Made by a program: the position numbers and the translations under genes. From Apteryx mantelli (lineage: Eukaryota > Chordata > Aves > Apterygiformes > Apterygidae): a DNA stretch of 64,000 nt. Positions 50,175 through 64,000 of this stretch are shown here, in pieces. Location: positions 20,799,207-20,863,206 of the forward strand of contig NC_089983.1 of NCBI RefSeq assembly GCF_036417845.1, read 5' to 3'. Positions within the stretch are counted from its first letter, which is position 1. Each line of letters starts with the position of its first letter. Under the pieces are notes generated by a model. The model ran no database searches, had not been told where the DNA came from, and was given only the letters and a program-made list of their open reading frames with translations.

Positions 50175-53100
50175 GTTTTTTTTAACTGGAGAAAACAGTT
50201 ACCTCTACAGCCTGTAGTTCTTGGGATAACTTAGAATCTCATCCAAACCTGTGAACTGAAGTGTTACAAAAATAGAGTTAGGTTTTTATTTCTAGAAAAA
50301 ACAGCACCACCATCACTTTGCGATAGATTCTTATAAGTATTATTAGAAAAGGCCAAGAGCATTCTCAATTACTGCCTGTAATATCTGTTGGTTGTGGGAG
50401 ACAAATGATAGCCAAAAGCTATAAATGGGGAAAAGTATACAGGAGTAATTTAATCTGTGTAATTTTATTTACAGGCAGTTCTACAATATCTGCAAGGCCC
50501 CTGACAAAAACAAACAAAAAAAATTATCTGCATGATAATAGAATAAAAGATGTGAAACATCTTTGTGAACTAGACCCAAGTTTCCACTTGCAATAAGCCT
50601 TTGACCTTCAAACTCACATACTGTGTGGCTTGAGAACTAAGCAAGGAGACAGCCTCTCTTTTCTACAGTGCGGGATGGGATCTTAGTTTATCCCTCGTAA
50701 GCCACTGCATTTCTCAAGCAAGCTCTTTGCAACGTTCTTGCTTTATGATGCTACTCACTGCCAGTTGCTGGTACTGAGGGTGGACTATAGTAGTATTCCC
50801 AAGGCATTAAAAATGGCACTAGGAGCATTTTCTAAGTGGTGGTGTTGGTTTTCCTGACATGTGCTCCATCTGGTTTGATGAGAGGTAGTCGTACTTGAGG
50901 TTTGAAAGAATAACTGCAGTGAAGATAGGAATGCCTTCTTATAGCAATTCCATTAGCATGACAACTGAATTGCACCAGTGTTTTAACCCAGTATAGTAAG
51001 TTAAATTTTGTGTTTATTCTAAAATATAGCAACATATAGATCTGACATATTTGGATAATGTACCAGTTGACTTACATGTATATAAAAGGAGAGTACATTT
51101 AAAAAGAAAAAAAAAAAGCCCTGTCACTGACTGAAGAGAGTGGTGCAATGAAATCTGTTGGAAACTGTGAACAGCTAATGCTTCTGTACAGTAAATACTG
51201 TTTTAGGGAGAATTTAAATTCTTTGATCTCCTGTCTCCTCTGTTTAGGAGTCTGCAACTGCTGATGCTTGTCTTGATTCAAAGTGATGATGAATAGGGAA
51301 TTCTAGTATCATCAAACTGTGCTACCCAGATATGAAAATTCCACCAGCTTCAATAAGTTTGTTCCATAACTATTGTTATTGAGCCTTCTTAACTCCGTAA
51401 CTATTAGGAGGGTGGACAAATTCCCACACATACCAGTGAGCTGTTGTGTGGTATCATCAGAGCAGTTTGATTCAAATTCTAGCAGAGGTGGTTCTCTCAG
51501 AAACTGGGCAGGCAATTTTCCTGATTAGGAAGATTTCCAGATTGCCCTGCATTGCCCTCTAGAAGTGTGGGTCTTTGTAGTCCACTCTCTGGGCTGAAGA
51601 ATCTGTTGTGTATTAGGAGTTCGCTAGTACCAACCACTAGCAAAACTGCCCAAGGGGCAGAGTGTTTCCCCCAAAATTTATGTGAATGGAGAGTTAAGCA
51701 AAAGCCCTGACTGTCCTTCCATTTGGAACACTACTGAATTTTCCTAACAGTGTACTACAGTAATTCAAATTAGGGACACTTGAAAAGGGTTGGGCATTTT
51801 CCAACTTGGTCTTCTGCCTGTATCTTGGGCTGAAACAACTAAATCTTGCCTGGAGTTTGAAATGCTTTGAGTCGTATGCCACACTCTAAACAGAACCAGA
51901 AATAATAAAATACCCTTTGTAGCTATTTCTCACAGATATTCCAACCTAGACAAAATCGGGGACTGCTAGAGTAACAGCAAAAGGGGGCATTTCTCAAGAA
52001 AATAACCATTCTGATCCCCTTTCTCAGCCAGAGAGGCAGGGCATAGTTACACATGTTCAAGTTCAGTGTTGCAAGTGCAAGTGTTTTCAAAGATTACAGC
52101 ATCACTGCAAGCTAATGTAATTTATCCTAAAAATGTTTTTTTTCTCAGAAGAATCAAAAATTACCAGACAATTAGCCAGTGAAAGATTTTTGTGTATGTG
52201 TATGCATACACATGCAATGACATAAGTAGCCTCTTATTAAATTCAAGCTAAAGGGCAACTGCTTAAGGTCGGAGGAGCATGTGTTTTTTCTTTTGTACTA
52301 AATGTAGTCAGGTGATGGAAGTTCAAAAATTATTTTTCTCACTTTTTTTTACATTTTTGCTGTATCAATTAAATGGAAAGGTTTTGGAGTTCAGCAAGGG
52401 TGAAATTTACTCTTGGGAAGAGGGGAAAAGGGTAAAAATAGAAACAGCTGATGATACAGGCAGGGTGGCTCTGCAGAGAAAGCAGGAGGAAGAGAACACG
52501 AATGTCTGTTAAAGCTATATCAGTGACTTTTTTGGCTACGTTCAGCTTGCAGCTGCTGCTGAATTCTGTCTTCTGCAGTAGATCTCACTGCCATCAGTGA
52601 GAAACATTAAAAACACCTTTGGAGTATCATTAGTTTGGGCAACGGAGAATGTAACAAAGAGGAAAACCAGACAGTTCCTGTGTTTTTTAAGTTACCCCCG
52701 TGTTCAGTACCACATGCACTAAATAAAAAAAATGTGATTTTGAAGATCTGATTTGCTATTGAAATGCCCCATTCTCTTTCCGATGGCATTCCGTTTCATT
52801 GAGAAAATACTTAAGGCAGAAAGAACTGTTAGGTTGTAGCCCTGTGTCCACTGACTTACAACTTCATTCAATATCTATTGTGTAAATCATGGTCCTCTTG
52901 TTTTTTTTCAGTCCCCCACTGTCACCGAGGGGCCTCAGGGGATTCTGTCTACCCTTCATGATCTTTTCCTTTATGCTAATATTTAATACTTTCAGATTAA
53001 TCTCAGCCCGATAAAGATGTCCTCTTTTCCGCACTGTAGAATTGTCAAGTATGTTTAATAGCAGAAGAAGAGCCTGGAAAGCATCAGTGTTGAAAGAATG

Positions 53101-56100
53101 GGTCTCTTTTTTCTGTCAATTCCTTTGCCTCATGCATCTAATACCTCCCAGCAAGTACTCTGAGAATTATATTTGTTTTTCATCTCATCAGAACAAATGA
53201 TTAATAAAATATAGCCTTATTTTCTCAGAAGTAGTGGCCCACTACCTCAGTCAATGAACTATGTTGCTGTCCATTCCTAAGCAAGTTTTTAATTTTCCTC
53301 TGAAGGTTCTTATCCAAACTAACTGGAATAACTTTTGTGAAAATGAATTCATGCAAGAAATGCTTTGTTTAAGTCCAAATATGCATCTGAATGACCTTCA
53401 CCCTGCATTTTGTAATTAAGTCCAAGAACAGTCATGTACAGAAGCAGGATTTTATTTCTATATATGTAAGTTTTAGCTTTGCAGTCGATAACTATGAGGA
53501 ATGTGTAGAAAGCATTGAGAAAATCAGAGAATTGACTTAATTGTTTATCTCCTGGGAAGGATTAATAATCCAGTTTTGGATACTGGAATAGTTAGTACAA
53601 AATGCCTACAAAACCACTAGATATAAAAAGATATGGACCATTTAAGTGACTGAGCTAAGGAGTGACTTTCAATATTGTGAAATGGAAATGATCTTGGACT
53701 GTGAATCACAGCAGAGAAATTCTGCCTTTGTTTATATGACACAATATCTTTTAGATCAATAATGCCTTGCCTATTTTTATTTAATTTACATTTTAAATTT
53801 GCCATCCAATGTTTGTTTTATGAATAGGATTTTGGAACTGTTATAGAGGAAATTTTTTTAAACTTCTATGTACGTTTATAGACAAACAGGCATTAAATTA
53901 TTCTTGCTATGTTCTCCTTGATTGCTCTCTTTGCTTGTTCTGTGCATGTGATGTATGGCTTTTAACCCTACACGACTGTGCTTTGGCATACTTTGGAGAG
54001 AGAAGGTTACTCTGTTTATTACTTTATATCCAGGTAGTTAATTGCATTTTTTTTCCTGTGTTCTTTAAAAGGTCAGAGTTTTTCCCCCCTCTTCCAGGCA
54101 CAACTGTAATGACTTAAGATTGTAACAGATTTGAATTAACTCCACTTCAAAATTATCATCTAGAGTTGAAATCAAATTGCCTCTTTGATAATTTAGAGAT
54201 CAACATCTCCATTTACATTTGGTATTCAGTAAATCTTTAGTTGGTACACATGGATGTTTAGATTTTTCAATTATTAACAATGTCTCCAGTAACAAACAGT
54301 ACAAATTTTATCATTCTGTATATGCCAGATGGTGATTTTGCAATAATCTATTTACTATAGTTCTCATCACGTATGGATTTTCCTAGAATACTATTAGCTT
54401 GCACTGCAGATATATTTCATGCATGTTAATTGATCTTCCTGTTAGTGTTTTAAGAGCCCTCAGAACAGCATATCGAATTTCAGTGTCTCACTAAATTACC
54501 CGGGCAATTTCTGGCAATCAGTATTAGAAGATTACATGCCAGTGGTAAAAATAGAGGGAAGGTTACTGATACAGTTTTGCTCCAGGTTGAACAGGCACAA
54601 GAGTAACTGATTTTACAACAAATATCTTACATTTGCACCAACTATACAATAAACAGCAGTGATGTATTATTTTGTAGTCTGTATATCCTAGAAAAGGCAG
54701 TTTATTGTGTTACAGTAGTGTCAAGACGGCTGAGTCCCACTGTAAAAAGAGAAAAGAAGCAGAATGCTTGCTTTCTGTGACCAAGACACTTTGTGAAAAG
54801 GTGGACTTTGTGTGAAATTATCACTGCTGGCCAACCTACTTTCAGCTGTTTGTTATCCACCAGTCTCTTGTAGGGCATGACTGCTGAGTAAGAAAAACTT
54901 TGAAAGACCACAGGAAGTGTGATCCAAGGGAGAATGTGATTTGAGTCAGGAGGAAGGTTTAGGTGTAGGTACTCAGCTCCCAGCAGCCCTCTTGCTTCAG
55001 CAGTGGTTGGATCTTTGAGCTAGCTATGTGAGTTTTGTATCTTAAGTAGTGATGTAATATTTCTGGTGATTTAATCTGTACAAGGGAGCTAAACTTGCCC
55101 GTATCTAGCCCTCTTTATTATTGCTAATAATAGTTTTATTGCTAGTATAGCAAAATACTTTAGGTTTTGAAAGACTGTTTAGTTGTAATAGCTTCATCTA
55201 AGTGTGAAGAAGTCTTTTGCTACCATGCAAGCAGAAGAGAAGTGCAGAAGCTTATGTATCTGTATTGCAGTCTTGACTTGACTTTGTGATCTTCTCAGGA
55301 TGCTTCAGGACTATCTGTGGATGAAAATGCACTGAACCTAGGAGAGAGAAGGATTTACCAGCTTCTGTCCTTTTTCTTTTAGTTTGATGTTACTGTGAGT
55401 GATCACTAAAGCAGCTAGTGATGCATCAAGAAAAGATGGATTTAAAAGTTTACTGGTTGTTTGGTAGTTGGTCCCAGCTTTCTGATCATTTACTGGGCTT
55501 GAAAGGATGGTTGGCAAGTGCAGTGACTTGTTTCGTGGGGAACAGATTCTTCTCTCCACAATGAAATATTGCATGAGAAATCTCCAGTACATTTCCTTTC
55601 CTGTTGAGAGAGTTGTAACAGCAGGGTTATGCTTACTAGGTGGTCTAGGTGCTTAATTAGCCATTTTGTATACTTCATAGTTTCAGCGCACCTCTCAAGA
55701 AATGGTTCGTAGAATAGTCTGCACAGTAAGAGGATAATAGCTTTTGTAGGAGTAGTTCTGTTTGCTTCAAGCTATTCAGAAACATGTTTTCAGTGTTTTG
55801 GGGTTTTTTTTTGAAAGTAGAGCTTAGTGCAGTTTCTAATCCCTTTATGTATAACAAACAGGCAACAGAGCATAGGATACGCTTCTGTTTTGTTCTTTTC
55901 ACTTTGACTAATGGAATTGCTTATTCCATCACATCCTGGGAGTTTTGAAAAAACCTGATACATTTGGGAGTGCTCAACAATTGTCAGATACAAAAACTAT
56001 TTTACAGCTCACAACTAATCCCTGCATTGGCTTTGTTACCCTTGCAAAGCTGTACGAGTAAAGTACAAGCAAAATGGGAGTCATTAATTCAACACTGTAA

Positions 56101-56568
56101 CAATGCAGAAAATGTAACGGTGCTCTCCTCGTGGCAAAGCTCTTGCTGTGCAGAGGCAAAGATGTCAAAGGGTCCACTCAGATCTTGGACTTTGAGAGCT
56201 GTTTCTTGCTACATATCCTTTAGAGTTGATACTGGCTGCCTGGCTGAGACACGATCCTCTGTAGACTGATGTTAGCTGAGACAAGGGGTGGCCCTCGCTA
56301 CCTCCGCTGCGAGACGTGGAGGCAGCCATGCAGGACACCAATGCGCAGCATGACCCTGCTGCTGGCATCTGCTGCTGGTGAATGGAGTGCATTGTTTTCA
56401 CATCATATGGCATATCTCCATGTATGTCACATGGCTTCACTGTGTCAGAAATACAAACTGAGAAGACCTCCGTTTATTTGTTCTAATTCAGAAAGAAAAT
56501 ACCAAGTCTTTTATCAGTTTTGACTTTCATGAATTACTAAACTTCTTCCTATGCCTTTTCCATTGCAG

Positions 56569-56617
56569 TTTGAGTTCATTTGACTACAGAATACAATACA
56601 CTGCACCAGATATAAAA
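56569..56617 (+). other. CALCRL: CALCRL 5' untranslated part of the first coding exon
   Basis: A good acceptor TTTTCCATTGCAG ends at 56568, and 49 bases precede the ATG. The frame stays open upstream to the splice site, but no other ATG lies in frame within the exon, so the start at 56618 is preferred. Confidence 0.7.
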
Positions 56618-56668
56618 ATGGCAACAAACTGGATCATATTTTTGCTGCTCTTCTTATCTGTTACTATG
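56618..56668 (+). CDS. CALCRL: CALCRL coding exon 1: start codon and signal peptide
   Basis: The ATG sits in a favourable context (AAAAATGG, A at -3 and G at +4). It opens 17 codons, MATNWIIFLLLFLSVTM, before a GTGAGT donor in phase 0. The hydrophobic core IIFLLLFLSV is the signal peptide of the calcitonin receptor-like receptor; cleavage would fall after the next exon's FFATA or thereabouts. Signal sequences diverge quickly, so identity comes from the joined exons downstream rather than from this exon. The receptor is a class B GPCR that needs a RAMP partner to reach the surface and bind CGRP (with RAMP1) or adrenomedullin (with RAMP2 or RAMP3). Leader exons must lie upstream because the exon starts at a splice acceptor. 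Confidence 0.88.
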
Positions 56669-57716
56669 GTGAGTTTTATCAGTTTTTTTAAAATCATATT
56701 CCCACTTTCAGTTTTAACATGTGTGTACAGAATACTGCAGAAATTATTAATATGGACACACAGAAACAATTAATCTTGTGTTCAAGTGAAGTTTCTGCAC
56801 AGCCAGATCATTATCTGGTTTATGTCCTGCTTTTAATTCCTGTGCTAAAGGAACAGAAATAGTCAATTACCTCTGCTGAACCCAGAATATCCTTTGCTAA
56901 CAGAGAACTTTACAGTAGCAATTGATGAGTTACATATAGGCAGTGCTATGCAGACCGCAGTAAGAGCAGAGGAGACTTCTGATTCAGATTCAGAGGAGAT
57001 CCTGGGAATCTTTAATTTTACCCCTTGCATGACAGGGGTAAAATATTTCTATCTGCCACTGTATTTCCCCCTGAATTTTTGTAGCTTCCCTCTGAAATAA
57101 AGTATTTCACATTTAGAAGAATGGAGTTCAAAGGTTTAATTTTTGATGAAGATCCATGTTCTTATTTTTGTATTTTAGTTTGAATAACTGTAACACTGGA
57201 TGTCATATCCTTCATATCACAGGAGTTTCTTTTGGATACCTTTTGGTATTCTGAGCATTGACTTTATGCTTCACAAAGGTATAGAGAAACCAAACAGCTC
57301 AAAACAAGCCAAAAGATTCAGTATATTGAGAGTCTTATTTTATAAAGGATCATTTTGGGCATGATCCAAATGCCTTTTAAAATAATGTAACTTCCATATA
57401 TTTCACTGGATTTTGCAAAAGCTGTTTGCATGCTTCTGACTTGCAGTGTTGCCCCCATGCTCATCAGAAGAAATTTGTCAAGATTCAGTAGTAAGAACTG
57501 CTAAATGAAACTGAAAAACACAAAATCAGATTGTAGTAAGACTTGAAGATCATTTTCCCTTTGTAAAATAATATTTAAAATATAATATTTTAAAATATTG
57601 AAATTTAAGAAGTTTCTGTCAGAGTTTGCGCATGAGTAGTAGATCTAAATTGCTGGCACAGAAACAGATATATAATGGTGACTCGATTAAAAAAAAAAAA
57701 CTTTTTTTCCTCCTAG
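56669..57716 (+). other. CALCRL: CALCRL intron after coding exon 1
   Basis: This phase 0 intron is 1048 bp, from GTGAGT to TTTCCTCCTAG, with a run of A residues just before the acceptor tract. Nothing else is recognised in it. Confidence 0.8.
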
Positions 57717-57861
57717 TTTTTTGCCACTGCTATACCATCTGAAGGGCATCAGAATATGACAGAGGACTTTGCTCAACTGAGTGTTACACGGAATAAAATT
57801 ATGACAGCACAGTATGAATGCTACCAGAAAATTATGCAAGATCCTATTCATAGGAAAGAAG
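57717..57861 (+). CDS. CALCRL: CALCRL coding exon 2: N-terminal helix of the ectodomain
   Basis: These 145 bp cover residues 18-65 plus one base, opening in phase 0 and closing in phase 1 at GTAGAC. After the signal peptide end [10 protein letters not shown] the block [20 protein letters not shown] followed by QDPI is almost identical to mammalian CALCRL. It forms the ectodomain alpha-helix that contacts the RAMP. The first family cysteine is C52. A sequon NMT (from N30) lies in the short acidic stretch before the helix. The related calcitonin receptor CALCR differs in this helix, so the choice of CALCRL is firm. Confidence 0.97.
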
Positions 57862-59254
57862 GTAGACATTATTTTCTCATACAGTTTTCCAAAGGGAAAT
57901 GGCAATAGACATAATTAAGTAACTCATGGGTTTTTAGTCATACTCCTTTCTTGTCTTGGTAGCAATAACTTTTTAGGCTGTAACTGTATTTGTAAGACTT
58001 AGAAATATCAGTATGGGATTCATAAAGACAAGGTAATATAGTATATTAACTGCCCATAGCACCACTTCTTATATAACACAATGCATTTATTTCCAATAAG
58101 AGATAACAAAATGTTCATTTAAATAGATATACAGATTTAAAAATGAAGAGTAATTAATATTATCAATTTATTTAATTTCCTGCTATGATAATACCTCTAT
58201 CTCTCTGGTAAGTTCTGCCTTTAAAAATTGAACACATCTTGACAGATATTGTCCTGCTCTGAGGGTTAATTAATGTGATTAATGCTCTTTCGGATAACTC
58301 ATTCAGAGCTAACCTCGACAGTATGGCAGTGTAAGCTTATGTCCAGCCTGGGGCACCACAGTTTCAGAAGGATCTGGACAAATTGGAGAATGTTCAGATG
58401 AGAAAAGAGGAGTTATAAGATGTTTGAAAAATGTTGCCTTTGAGATGGATGGGGGGAGAGTTTATTAAGTCTTGAAAAAAGAAAAATGAAGGAAGATATG
58501 AAAAACATCTTCAAACTTGTAGACATCTTTCTGCATGTCTTTTCGGAAAAGAGTTGGTTATAAAAACCCAGCTCATTCTCAAGGGATGTTTATTTTGGAT
58601 GTTAAAATCTGCTGTAGTGCAATGAGTCATTAAAATAGGCTCTACAGGGACACTGTGGCATCCCTGTCCCTGGAGAAGTTAAAGAAATGTCTGTCAGCAA
58701 TGGTCTCTGTGGGCTTAGCTCTGCCTTCAGGCAGAGGAGCCGCCTCCCAACCAGGCTTCCTGATGACTTCTAGGATACTACTGTATTTTCATGAGCTAGT
58801 AAACACGTGTATAGGCTTGGTATACATCCAGAGTGTAATTAAAAACAGTAAAATGATCTTTACAGGTTTAAAGCTCTTTGTTGATGTGAATTATGGGGTT
58901 TGAATTGACTTAGTTTGTTCACTTTTACCCAAAGAGTATTACTTTATCCACTAGCAGTGCTCTAGTTCTGACGTGGTTTATCAATTGCAGATATAGACCT
59001 TTTCAAGCTGAATGGTGATGCATTTTAAAATGTAATCAAAGAAATGCATATATCTAAAGAACTATTTATATTAAGTGGAGTTTTAATTAACTTTTGCTAA
59101 ATTTCATGTTTCTATTCTCCTTTTTCTTTATGAAGAAGACTCATTGCTGCAAGTGAAAAACCTCATTCAGTCTTTTTCAGACTTCGCCTCTTTCTTTTGA
59201 AAGACTATTACAAAAGAAAGGTTGTTATTTTATCAGGTCTCTACTTGTTTGTAG
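57862..59254 (+). other. CALCRL: CALCRL intron after coding exon 2
   Basis: This 1393 bp phase 1 intron is AT-rich and contains the old sense-strand CR1 fragment at 58341-58725. It ends in CTACTTGTTTGTAG. Confidence 0.8.
58341..58725 (+). mobile_element. Old, decayed CR1 fragment (3' part), sense orientation
   Basis: Two blocks follow the 3' part of avian CR1 in order. The first, from GTCCAGCCTGGGGCACCACA to CAGAAGGATCTGGACA, parallels the CR1 block around 'ctcaattcaagaaggac'. The second, from CATCCCTGTCCCTGGAGAAG to TTAAAGAAATGTCTG, parallels the block 'ccctggaggtgttcaagaa'. Sequence between them is heavily changed and AT-shifted, so this copy is much older than the one at the left edge. 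Boundaries are approximate. Confidence 0.6.
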
Positions 59255-59365
59255 GCCCTTACTGTAACAGGACATGGGATGGCTGGTTGTGCTGGAGTGA
59301 CGTTGCTGCAGGAACAGTGTCAGTACAGCGTTGTCCTGACTACTTTCAGGATTTCAACCCATCAG
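59255..59365 (+). CDS. CALCRL: CALCRL coding exon 3: ectodomain core
   Basis: This 111 bp phase 1-1 exon encodes residues 66-102 and the first base of 103. It reads [20 protein letters not shown] then [16 protein letters not shown], the hallmark of class B1 hormone-receptor ectodomains (Cys, Trp-Asp, Trp-x-Cys-Trp, then the CPDY block). It closely matches mammalian CALCRL. Cysteines C69, C78 and C92 belong to the conserved set of six. NRT at N70 is a conserved glycosylation sequon. The splice sites TTTGTAG and GTAAGT are clear. Confidence 0.97.
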
Positions 59366-60315
59366 GTAAGTGTGCATGGGGGCCTCTGCATCAACATGTT
59401 TCTTAATAAAATGAGGTTTGGATGCTTGATGCCTCCTGTCTGCCCAGCTCAAGTCACCAGTGCACCAGAATTACAGTAGTTCCAAACTTATTGTTTGTAT
59501 TTTCCCTTTATCGCATAGAATAACTGACGCTACTTTTTTTCCTCTCTGCAAAATGCCCTTGTAGGATTCTGTAGATTAGGAAGTTAAAAATGAAATTATA
59601 CCATGATTCTTTACTCTTAGAGATGAGCTTTTCCCTGTCAGACAAGCAGAAATATGATTTATTCTTTTATCTCATTTTAGCAGTCAAAGTCAACACAAGT
59701 TTCTCCCACAAGTGAATCTTTTCCTATTTCTGTAGTCTAAACTTTCCATCTGTGAGGATGTGGAAAATGTAATAGACTTCCACTCTTGCATGCTTATGCT
59801 GCGCTTAGTATTTCCCAGGGTCCTTTCATGCCTCTTTCTATTTGACTAGATAGTAATCGTTATGTCATCCCAGAAATTCTCCGGTCTGTTTCTTAAGCAA
59901 TTCCTATATTGATGTTTTCCTACCTGCCCAGTCCTAATTTATATCAGTAAGACATCAAACTTCAATTTATATCCTGGATATTAAACAAGACATTTAAATA
60001 GTCCTGTCGCTTAATCTGGTAGTTCTCTAACAGTTAGTTTGATATATTTTGATATTCACTGGATTGGAGGAGAGAAATCTATTTATTTTCTTAAGAAAAA
60101 CACATCATCACTTTCTCTTGCCAAGCAAAAGCAATGGCCTCTAGTTTCTCAGAATTCATAGTAACATACAAAGTCTCTCTAGTGTTATTAATAAAGCTGT
60201 CATTTGTTTGCCAATCTTCTTCATGAAATACTAGGCATCAGGAAGCAGAACTTCAGTACTGACCGTTGCATTTTTCTTTTCTGTTTTTCTTTCCAACCAC
60301 TTTGGCTGACTGTAG
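59366..60315 (+). other. CALCRL: CALCRL intron after coding exon 3
   Basis: This 950 bp phase 1 intron runs from GTAAGT to TGACTGTAG. No further feature is seen. Confidence 0.85.
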
Positions 60316-60428
60316 AAAAAGTTACAAAGATCTGTGACCCAAGTGGGAATTGGTTTAGACACCCAGAAAGCAACCGGACGTGGACAAACTACACCCAGTG
60401 TAATATCAATACGCACGAAAAAGTGAAG
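60316..60428 (+). CDS. CALCRL: CALCRL coding exon 4: end of the ectodomain
   Basis: These 113 bp run from phase 1 to phase 0, covering the rest of codon 103 to residue 140. They read [20 protein letters not shown] then [17 protein letters not shown]. The last two family cysteines, C109 and C131, complete the six-cysteine fold. The GNWFRHP stretch carries the Trp typical of class B1 ectodomains. NRT (N122) and NYT (N127) are two glycosylation sequons that match those of mammalian CALCRL. The end leads into the stalk before transmembrane helix 1. The donor is GTAGGA. Confidence 0.97.

Positions 60429-64000
<3,572 letters not shown>

Larger units (their letters stand above)
18422..56568. other. 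Long non-coding region, probably CALCRL 5' intron(s)
   Basis: This 38 kb holds no coding exon I can support. Open frames stay below about 125 codons and show no domain or conserved pattern. Contents seen are a possible worn CR1 end near 18800, simple repeats (listed), GC-richer islets at about 36900-37180, 39700-40040 and 56150-56400, and a purine-rich block at 47570-47700. Polypyrimidine tracts with T-runs are frequent throughout, for example near 25580-25610. Further CALCRL leader exons may hide here but cannot be placed without transcript data. Confidence 0.5.

Noticed and set aside
57200..57700. Search for a further CALCRL exon between coding exons 1 and 2
   Set aside because: Joining exons 1 and 2 directly gives a complete signal peptide and keeps phase 0; nothing is missing.

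Overview
This window is vertebrate nuclear DNA, most likely from a bird. It is AT-rich and intron-dominated, with short exons flanked by consensus GT/AG splice sites. It also carries CR1-type LINE fragments, the typical avian interspersed repeat. Two split genes are recognisable, both on the + strand, in the order TFPI then CALCRL, which are also neighbours in the same orientation in mammals. The species call rests on the CR1 repeats and protein resemblance only.

Layout. Positions 1-885 are an antisense CR1 reverse-transcriptase fragment inside a TFPI intron. Positions 1466-9580 hold the 3' half of TFPI (tissue factor pathway inhibitor): two similar linker exons of 96 bp each, the third Kunitz domain exon, and the last exon with the basic C-terminal tail, stop codon and a polyadenylation signal. 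The signal peptide, Kunitz 1 and Kunitz 2 must lie upstream of the window. From 9581 to 56568 no protein-coding gene can be supported. This 47 kb holds a CpG island (15490-15920), a candidate promoter and non-coding first exon ending in a strong donor (18101-18421), and simple repeats. It is best read as the TFPI-CALCRL intergenic region plus the long 5' non-coding part of CALCRL. Positions 56569-63672 hold the first five coding exons of CALCRL (calcitonin receptor-like receptor): signal peptide, the complete six-cysteine hormone-binding ectodomain, and transmembrane helix 1. The gene runs off the right edge.

The two genes work separately. TFPI is a secreted endothelial inhibitor of factor Xa and the tissue factor-VIIa complex. 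CALCRL is a class B G-protein-coupled receptor which, with RAMP partners, binds CGRP and adrenomedullin. Both are expressed in endothelium, so shared regulatory DNA between them is plausible but unproven.

The most notable observation is the tandem duplication of the TFPI linker exon: 586 bp spacing, 70 of 96 bases identical by my hand count, the same phase 1-1, and an N-glycosylation sequon in each copy. A second is an extra, seventh cysteine in Kunitz domain 3. No new type of genetic system was found; everything else looks like ordinary vertebrate non-coding DNA.
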